From UBA7359 sp964523895 (GTDB taxonomy: Bacteria; Pseudomonadota; Gammaproteobacteria; Eutrophobiales; Eutrophobiaceae), in NCBI GenBank assembly GCA_964523895.1, contig CAZGBJ010000046.1, forward strand, positions 1 to 10,937: 10,937 nucleotides of DNA. The letters run 5' to 3'. Below, one piece after another: positions 5,570-10,937 of this stretch (the first letter of the stretch is position 1; every line of letters starts with the position of its first letter). The notes below the pieces were generated by a model that had not been told where the DNA came from, made no database searches, and saw only the letters and a list, made by a program, of their open reading frames with translations. A program made the translations under genes and the position numbers.

Positions 5570-7717
5570 ATGAAAATAATTTTTCCTGAACGAATTAATA
5601 AAAACGTATTCCTTATAATTAATGTTTCGGTATCCCTGATATTAATATCGCTATTGTGGTTTATCTATAACTTATATGCCGAAGACATTAAGTTCATAGA
5701 GCATGAGAAAAAAATAATTGAAATTACTCGTTTAGAAGGAGAAATTCAATTTCATGATGAAGTTTTATCGATGTCAGCGCGGATGGCCGTTATTACGGGT
5801 GATGAAGAATGGGAGCAACGTTACCGGGAAGCTGAAGAAAAGCTTGAAAAAGATCTTGAAAAAGCGAAAGTTTTTTTTCCAGATGAATTAATAATACATG
5901 TAGAAAAAACCAGTATAGCAAATGAAAAACTAATCGAGCTAGAAAACAAAGCGTTTGAATTGATAAATATTGGAGAAAATAAACAAGCAGAGAAATTACT
6001 CTTTAGTGATAGATATAATTCATATAAGAAACAATACTCTCTTTCTGTTAGTTCTTTGTATAAATCATTAAATAATATATTGAAGGTGGAGGAAGAAATA
6101 ACATCTTCTAAAGTAATACAATATTTATTTTCTTCTATATTTATTACTTTAGTCTTTGTCGTTGCATGGACTTGTTTAAACATCATTTTATTTAGAGGTC
6201 GAATTAGTCTTGATAAAAAAGAATTATTTATACAAGGCATTTTAGAAAATGCAGTCGATGGCATTATTAGTATTGATAAGAAGGGAATCATCCTGTCAGT
6301 GAATCCGGCAACGAAAAAGTTGTTTGGCTATGACGAGTCAGAGATGCTGGGTGAGAATATCAAGATGTTGATGCCCTCACTATACCATGATGGGAATGAC
6401 GGTTATTTAAGCAATTATCATAAGACCGGTGATAAGAAGGTTATTGGTGGTGAAGTGATAGGCCGGCGTAAAGATGGTAGTACTTTCCCGATGGAACTCT
6501 CTGTGAGTGAAAACAAGATAGGAGAGAGTCATAGTTTTACCTATATCGTCAGAGATATTTCAGAGCGAGTTGAAAAAGAGCAACAGATAGTAGATCAGAA
6601 AGATTATTACGAAAATTTATTTAAATATTTAAACGTGCCTGCCTTTATTCTTGATAATGATCATAAAGTCGTTATGTGGAATAAAGCGTGTGAAGCATTG
6701 ACAGGAACTATGTCCAGCGATTTATTGGGGACACAAAATTCTCGAAAAGCGCTCTATGTGAAAGAACACCCATTATTGGCAGATCTGGTTTTAGATGAAA
6801 CTTATGATGATCCTGAATTATATCCAGTTGAAATTGAAGACAGCATAATGCCTAACGGTAAACGTGTGCAAAACTGGGTTGATTTACCATTAAAAAGCGC
6901 TAAACGTTTTTTAACGTTAGATGCCGGTCCCATTTTTGACGCTAATGGGGAAAGAACAGGTGTTCTACAGGTGATGCAAGATATAACTTCCATGAAAGAG
7001 TTGGAGGAATCAATTCAGGAGAATAATGAACAGTTAAAACGATCCAATGAAGAGTTGGATCGTTTTGCTTATGTTGCATCTCATGATCTTCAAGAACCCT
7101 TGCGCATGGTATCCAGTTATACGCAACTGCTTTCCAACCGTTATAAAGATAAGCTGGATGGTGATGCTGATGAATTCATGGGCTATGTTGTCGATGGCGC
7201 TAAGCGCATGCAATTATTGATTCAGGATCTGTTGAGCTTTTCAAGATTATCGAGCAAGGAACAGGTAATAATGCCGATTGAGGCTAATAAATTATACGAA
7301 AATGCCATTAATAATCTAATAGTGACAATTGATGAAACTGGAACGGTGGTGACGAAAGATGAACTGCCGGTGATTTATGGTGATGAAGGTCAGTTACGCC
7401 AGTTGTTTCAGAATCTGATCGGTAATGCCATCAAGTATCGCGATCCTGAAAAGATGAATAAGGTACATGTTTCGGTTAAAGAACTGGGAAGTGACTGGCA
7501 ATTCTGTATTGAAGACAATGGTATTGGCATTGAAGATAATTATTTTGAAAAAATATTTGTTATTTTTCAACGATTACATGGAAAGTCTGAATATCAAGGG
7601 ACAGGAATAGGGCTTTCCATCTGTAAAAAAATTGTTGAGAATCACCATGGTCGGATATGGGTGGAATCTGAGTTTGGTCAAGGCACACGATTTTATTTTA
7701 GTTTACCTATGCATTGA
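5570..7717 (+). CDS. Two-TM hybrid-input sensor histidine kinase (sensor-PAS-PAS-HisKA-HATPase)
   Basis: Inner-membrane sensor kinase of 715 residues. Order: TM1 (about 12-34), periplasmic helical domain (35-183) with the signature DEVLSMSARM (63-72) and TGDEEWEQRY (76-85) seen in many membrane sensors, TM2 (184-208), PAS1 (about 220-333), PAS2 (about 345-475), a short coiled coil (475-497), HisKA with phosphoacceptor His505 in ASHDLQEP, then the ATPase with N box (Asn615, Asn619), DNGIGI (649-654), an F-box-like IFVIFQRLH (662-670) and GTGIGL (677-682). All kinase motifs are intact. PAS1 is FixL-like (MLMPS, YLSNY, RRKDGSTFPMEL), but Asn276 occupies the position of the FixL haem-ligand histidine, so oxygen sensing by that route is unlikely. 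There is no receiver domain; the adjacent response regulators are natural partners. Bases up to about 6240 are much more AT-rich than the kinase half, suggesting a recombined input module. The ATG follows a stop at 5561 and has no evident ribosome site. The AT-rich leader holds a TATAAT at 5458-5463 with only a poor -35. Confidence 0.93.
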   Translation: MKIIFPERINKNVFLIINVSVSLILISLLWFIYNLYAEDIKFIEHEKKIIEITRLEGEIQFHDEVLSMSARMAVITGDEEWEQRYREAEEKLEKDLEKAKVFFPDELIIHVEKTSIANEKLIELENKAFELINIGENKQAEKLLFSDRYNSYKKQYSLSVSSLYKSLNNILKVEEEITSSKVIQYLFSSIFITLVFVVAWTCLNIILFRGRISLDKKELFIQGILENAVDGIISIDKKGIILSVNPATKKLFGYDESEMLGENIKMLMPSLYHDGNDGYLSNYHKTGDKKVIGGEVIGRRKDGSTFPMELSVSENKIGESHSFTYIVRDISERVEKEQQIVDQKDYYENLFKYLNVPAFILDNDHKVVMWNKACEALTGTMSSDLLGTQNSRKALYVKEHPLLADLVLDETYDDPELYPVEIEDSIMPNGKRVQNWVDLPLKSAKRFLTLDAGPIFDANGERTGVLQVMQDITSMKELEESIQENNEQLKRSNEELDRFAYVASHDLQEPLRMVSSYTQLLSNRYKDKLDGDADEFMGYVVDGAKRMQLLIQDLLSFSRLSSKEQVIMPIEANKLYENAINNLIVTIDETGTVVTKDELPVIYGDEGQLRQLFQNLIGNAIKYRDPEKMNKVHVSVKELGSDWQFCIEDNGIGIEDNYFEKIFVIFQRLHGKSEYQGTGIGLSICKKIVENHHGRIWVESEFGQGTRFYFSLPMH

Positions 7718-7799
7718 TATGTGAAATAGATGACATCTTGCAAGAATGACTTATCAACGGATATGAGCTAAAATTCATGTAAATTTTACAGGGTTTGGT

Positions 7800-8252
7800 A
7801 TGAAAATATTTAATGGTAATCCGGCAATAATCTTATTGGTAGAAGACAATGAAGGTGATGCGCGTCTTGCTATAGAAGCGCTGAATGATGGAAAAATTAA
7901 TAATGATATTCATCATGTAAAAGATGGTGTCGAAGCCATGCAATTTTTGAATAAAGAAGGTGATTTCAAGGATGTTCCGCGTCCTGACATGATATTGTTG
8001 GATCTGAATATGCCACGAATGGATGGTCGTGAAGTACTGGAAGAAATTCGTAAACAGCCTGAACTGACCAGTATTCCTGTAATTGTACTAACGACTTCGC
8101 AAAGTGATATCGATATTGGTAAGAGTTACAATCTAAACGCCAATTGTTTTATCTCAAAACCCGTTGATTTTGATCAATTTGTGAACGTGGTGCGTTCCAT
8201 AGAGCATTTCTGGTTTTCTATTGTTAGCTTACCAGATGGCTTACATCTCTAA
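7800..8252 (+). CDS. Rcp1-like single-domain response regulator
   Basis: A stand-alone receiver domain of 150 residues with no DNA-binding or enzymatic output. Acidic pocket Glu15-Asp16 within ILLVEDNEGD (11-20), phosphoacceptor Asp68 in LLDLNMPRMDG (66-76), switch residue Thr99 in VLTTSQ (96-101) and Lys120 in SKP are all present. The VEDNEGDARL signature and the loop with PRPDMILLDLNMP are typical of the Rcp1 subgroup, the usual partners of phytochrome-like kinases whose HisKA motif is of the ASHDLQEP type, as in the gene just upstream. It lies 82 bases after the kinase and has the ribosome site AGGG at 7790-7793, so co-transcription is likely. I infer that it receives phosphate from His505 of the kinase and acts by protein contact or as an intermediate carrier. 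Confidence 0.93.
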   Translation: MKIFNGNPAIILLVEDNEGDARLAIEALNDGKINNDIHHVKDGVEAMQFLNKEGDFKDVPRPDMILLDLNMPRMDGREVLEEIRKQPELTSIPVIVLTTSQSDIDIGKSYNLNANCFISKPVDFDQFVNVVRSIEHFWFSIVSLPDGLHL

Positions 8253-8350
8253 AGCTTGCCCGAGTAGTGAAATTTTGACCGTCATCCCAGACTAGTACTT
8301 CACGCTTTCAAAATAAGGAAGTTATGTTTCATATTCAACTTTTTATTCTT

Positions 8351-8362
8351 TACTTCGAAGTA
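8351..8362. promoter_or_regulatory. 12-bp perfect palindrome, possible operator
   Basis: TACTTCGAAGTA is a perfect palindrome 68 bases upstream of the next response regulator gene, in an otherwise featureless 178-base spacer (8253-8430). Its position suits a dimeric regulator, but no protein is known to bind it, and an AT-rich region yields such sites by chance. Confidence 0.25.
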
Positions 8363-8430
8363 TTCTAAAGTTCCTCCTTAAATTTGCCGTTACATGTAGT
8401 TACTAGGTGTGTAGTGATAGGCAAATATAA

Positions 8431-8823
8431 ATGAGTTCCAACAAAACAGCATTAATTGTCGATGATAGTAAATTATCGCGTACCATGATCAGTACTATTC
8501 TGAAACAGTCTTTTCCTGACTGGGAGGTACTGGAGGCGGTTGATGCTGAGGAAGCACTAGAATTGAACACCTTATCGATAGATTTGATAACCTTGGATAT
8601 GAATATGCCTGGTATGGATGGTGTCGCTTTAGGCAATAAGTTAAGGAAGCGTTTTCCAAAGGCTTCAATTTCTCTCATTACTGCAAATACACAAAATGAA
8701 GTAAGGGAAATGGCTGAAATTAGCAATCTCTATTTTATAGCAAAACCAATTACAGAAGAAAAAATATTCGAAGCGGTGAAATATGGCGTACCTTCCCAGA
8801 ACAAAAGTGCGCCTGGTATTTGA
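8431..8823 (+). CDS. CheY-like single-domain response regulator
   Basis: A 130-residue receiver domain without output. Asp11-Asp12 in IVDDSKLSR (9-17), phosphoacceptor Asp56 in LDMNMPGMDG (55-64), Thr84 in LITANTQ (82-88) and Lys105 in AKP (104-106) complete the phosphorylation site. The DDSKLSR start and the LITANTQ segment differ clearly from the Rcp1-like regulator at 7800-8252, so the two are not a recent duplication. The ATG at 8431 directly follows an in-frame TAA; a weak ATAGG (8417-8421) may serve as ribosome site. The 178-base spacer ahead suggests it may be transcribed separately from the kinase. Possible roles are a phosphate sink or carrier, or a protein-contact regulator of motility or cyclic-di-GMP enzymes. 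Confidence 0.92.
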   Translation: MSSNKTALIVDDSKLSRTMISTILKQSFPDWEVLEAVDAEEALELNTLSIDLITLDMNMPGMDGVALGNKLRKRFPKASISLITANTQNEVREMAEISNLYFIAKPITEEKIFEAVKYGVPSQNKSAPGI

Positions 8824-9075
8824 ACTGCGTCAGTTAGAAATACTAGTCTCGTTTATGCGAAATATTCTTATGTCATTGATAAATAACAATAATAATAAAT
8901 TTTTATCATTCTCACTTAAGCCTTTGTTAAATTAAAGTTTTTTTTAATTTTGCCGCTTAATTACTAACCATACAATTTATTGTGACGATATAAGTTAATA
9001 AAATTGCTATTAAAAGAGATTACCCTTTGTATTCAGGCTGATCACTTTATAGGAAATTTAATTTTTTAAAATACT

Positions 9076-10812
9076 ATGCAAAAGACAATAATAAAAATTT
9101 TACTCATAGAAGATAATGAAGGGGACTCACGCCTGCTAAAAGTATTACTTAATGAAGCGCAGCCGGGCAAACATGTTATTACCGCAGCATATACTGCAAA
9201 AGAGGGCATGGTCTGCCTGCAAGGAAATGACTTTGATATTGTTATTACAGATTTAAACCTTCCTGACACCGATAATTTGAATATCATTACTTATATACAA
9301 GAAATTAATGCAGAAATACCCATTGTCGTTCTTAGTGGGCAAAGCGATGAAAAGTTAGCTTTGCAAATTGTGCAAATGGGTGCACAGGATTATCTGATCA
9401 AAGGACAAGGTGATGGCCACTTAATCAGCAGAGTCATTGATTATTCCATAGAACGAAAAAAAGATATTCAAGAACTGAGTCAGTTGGCTAATTACGATAG
9501 TTTGACCGGTCTTGCTAATCGTTTATTGTTCCGCGAACGTCTGGACAGAGCATTGATTCGCGCCGATAGAAGCAAAGCACTGGTTGCTTTATTGGTTATC
9601 GATCTTGATAGATTTAAAAATGTGAATGATAGCCTGGGTCATGATGCCGGAGATCAACTTCTGGTTAAAGTGGCAAGCAGGTTAGAACAGTGTACACGTG
9701 AAGGTGATACCATTGCTCGGCTTGGCGGCGATGAATTTACTATCGTTATGGAAGATATAAAAAGCATAGATGACGCAGTGAAGATTGCTGACAAAGTATT
9801 ATATTTTATGAAAAAAGAATTTGAAATTAATTCACACGAAATTTTTGTTACTCCCAGTATTGGCATTACTATTTATCCTATAGACGATACTAATGCCAGT
9901 CATTTATTTATTAATGCGGATAGTGCGATGTATGATGCCAAGGAAAGTGGTCGTAATTGTTATCGTTTTTATACAGCAGATATGAATTCGCATTTAATCG
10001 TGCAAATGAACCTGGAAGCAAAACTAAGGAGAGCAATAGAAAAGCAAGAATTTATTTTATATTATCAGCCCAAGTTTAATGTACAGAGTCGAGAATCCAT
10101 AGGGGCTGAGGCGTTGATTCGCTGGAACGAACCGGAAGAAGGCATGATTTCTCCAGCAGTTTTTATCCCTTTAGCTGAGGAAACGGGATTAATTGGACCT
10201 ATCACCGATTGGGTAATGAAAGAGGCTTGTAAACAAAATTCAATCTGGCAGCAACAAGGTTATAAACCGATAAGAATGGCAGTAAACTTATCGCCAAAAC
10301 AATTTAATCAAGAAGATATTGCCAAACGAATTTTCAATCAGATTATTTGTGCAGATTTGGCACCAAAATATGTTGAATTGGAAATAACGGAAGGTGCTTT
10401 GGTAGAAGATGTAGAAAAAAGTAATCAAATGCTGAATGAACTAAAAAGTTGGGGTATACACATATCAATCGATGATTTTGGAACGGGTTATTCATCATTG
10501 AGCTATTTGAAAAAGTTTTCATTGGACACTTTAAAAATTGATCAATCATTTGTTCGAGATTTATTGAAAGATCCGGATGATGCAGCAATTGTCTCTGCCA
10601 TAATCGCAATGGCAAAAAGTTTAAGGTTTAATGTCATAGCTGAAGGTGTAGAAACTGAAGAGCAATTTAATTATCTGGCTGCGCATGGATGCAATGAAAT
10701 TCAGGGTTACTTCATGGGTAGACCTGTTCCTGCTGAAGAATTTACCCAGTTTCTAACAAAGAAATCTGACGAAGTAGAAGTGCCTCACATTAAACTCGTT
10801 CATTCTGCTTAA
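9076..10812 (+). CDS. REC-GGDEF-EAL bifunctional cyclic-di-GMP regulator
   Basis: A 578-residue cytoplasmic response regulator that may make and degrade cyclic-di-GMP. The receiver (about 5-125) has Glu12-Asp13 in IEDNEGDSRL, phosphoacceptor Asp59 in ITDLNLP, Ser87 and Lys109. The diguanylate cyclase domain (about 138-300) has DSLTGLANR (141-149), DLDRFKNVND (176-185) and RLGGDEF (215-221), with the inhibitory RxxD at Arg208-Asp211 upstream of GGDEF. The phosphodiesterase domain (about 315-562) keeps EALIRW (345-350), Asn404, Glu436, DDFGTGYSSL (466-475), Lys487 in LKID, AEGVET (522-527) and QGYFMGRP (543-550). Nothing catalytic is missing, so both activities are possible and phosphorylation at Asp59 may set the balance. 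No membrane segment is present. The 252-base AT-rich spacer ahead (8824-9075) shows no convincing promoter and no well-placed ribosome site (AGGA at 9051 is too far), so start and expression are uncertain. It is the probable output of the cassette. Confidence 0.95.
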   Translation: MQKTIIKILLIEDNEGDSRLLKVLLNEAQPGKHVITAAYTAKEGMVCLQGNDFDIVITDLNLPDTDNLNIITYIQEINAEIPIVVLSGQSDEKLALQIVQMGAQDYLIKGQGDGHLISRVIDYSIERKKDIQELSQLANYDSLTGLANRLLFRERLDRALIRADRSKALVALLVIDLDRFKNVNDSLGHDAGDQLLVKVASRLEQCTREGDTIARLGGDEFTIVMEDIKSIDDAVKIADKVLYFMKKEFEINSHEIFVTPSIGITIYPIDDTNASHLFINADSAMYDAKESGRNCYRFYTADMNSHLIVQMNLEAKLRRAIEKQEFILYYQPKFNVQSRESIGAEALIRWNEPEEGMISPAVFIPLAEETGLIGPITDWVMKEACKQNSIWQQQGYKPIRMAVNLSPKQFNQEDIAKRIFNQIICADLAPKYVELEITEGALVEDVEKSNQMLNELKSWGIHISIDDFGTGYSSLSYLKKFSLDTLKIDQSFVRDLLKDPDDAAIVSAIIAMAKSLRFNVIAEGVETEEQFNYLAAHGCNEIQGYFMGRPVPAEEFTQFLTKKSDEVEVPHIKLVHSA

Positions 10813-10822
10813 AAAGCGCACC

Positions 10823-10851
10823 TTCACGCTTAGTCTCATCTGCTGTATACT
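10823..10851 (+). promoter_or_regulatory. prfB: Candidate sigma-70 promoter for prfB
   Basis: TTCACG (10823-10828, four of six to TTGACA) and TATACT (10846-10851, five of six to TATAAT) are separated by 17 bases. They lie between the stop of the cyclic-di-GMP gene and the prfB start, so prfB can be transcribed independently of the signalling cassette. Confidence 0.5.
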
Positions 10852-10888
10852 CGCTCGCTTTAAATAATTCATATTTCCGCTTAAAAAA

Positions 10889-10937
10889 ATGCTCGAAATC
10901 AATCCATTCCTTAGCAGAATCTCTGATATGCAAGAGC
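10889..10937 (+). CDS. prfB: Peptide chain release factor 2, N-terminal fragment (cut by window end)
   Basis: The last 49 bases encode MLEINPFLSRISDMQE and one further base. Aligned without gaps to the E. coli RF2 start (MFEINPVNNRIQDLTE), nine of sixteen residues are identical, including EINP and RI-D. RF2 recognises UAA and UGA stop codons and releases the finished protein. The neighbourhood agrees, as recJ-prfB-lysS is a conserved order in gammaproteobacteria. In most bacteria prfB is autoregulated by a +1 frameshift at an in-frame UGA near codon 26; that site would lie just beyond this window. No strong ribosome site precedes the ATG. Confidence 0.85.
   Translation, partial: MLEINPFLSRISDMQE

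Noticed and set aside
5821..6291. 156-residue minus-strand frame inside the kinase gene
   Set aside because: Shadow frame in the AT-rich sensor part; the + strand has membrane helices and a recognised sensor signature there.
8929..8953. Rho-independent terminator after the CheY-like gene
   Set aside because: The stem AAATTAAA/TTTAATTT contains no G or C, so it would be too weak; the T run is part of the stem.
10814..10832. Terminator between the GGDEF-EAL gene and prfB
   Set aside because: AAGCG/CGCTT is only a 5-bp stem and no T run follows; it overlaps the probable prfB -35 region.

Overview
The window reads as a piece of a gammaproteobacterial chromosome of low GC content, probably a metagenome or draft scaffold. 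The housekeeping genes support this: thrC, an RpfE-like gene, recJ and prfB all lie on the + strand, and recJ next to prfB (with lysS beyond) is a familiar gammaproteobacterial arrangement. The 100-N run inside thrC is flanked by identical 55-base ends, so it is an assembly join and not missing DNA. The genus cannot be fixed from the sequence. Intergenic heptamer arrays and Rcp1-type response regulators are both known from large sulfur oxidisers such as Beggiatoaceae, but this is only a hint.

Left part (1-2554). A heptamer array (CTGACTA) runs into the start codon of thrC. A second, degenerate heptamer array begins directly after the thrC stop. A third array (CAGACTA) lies just before a GTG-started RpfE-like gene. 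On the appropriate strand all three arrays reduce to CWGWCTA.

Middle (2555-4760). A 460-base spacer holds three inverted repeats nested inside one another, including a MITE-like element with a perfect 20-bp terminal inverted repeat. It is followed by an intact recJ.

Right part (4861-10812). A five-gene signalling cassette sits between recJ and prfB: (1) a one-TM protein resembling a stand-alone sensor domain; (2) a two-TM, two-PAS histidine kinase; (3) an Rcp1-like single-domain response regulator; (4) a second, CheY-like regulator; (5) a REC-GGDEF-EAL protein with both cyclic-di-GMP active sites intact. The likely logic is a periplasmic signal sensed by the kinase, possibly modulated by the sensor-only protein, passed as phosphate to up to three receiver domains, and read out as a change in cyclic-di-GMP. 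A good -24/-12 (sigma-54) promoter match precedes the first cassette gene. The window ends in the first 16 codons of prfB, which has its own sigma-70-like promoter.

The most unusual points are the cassette inserted in the recJ-prfB interval, the sensor-only protein sharing an H-[DE]-E-x-L-S-M-S signature with the neighbouring kinase, a sharp base-composition step inside the kinase gene, a FixL-like PAS domain without the haem histidine, and the strand-flipped heptamer family around thrC.
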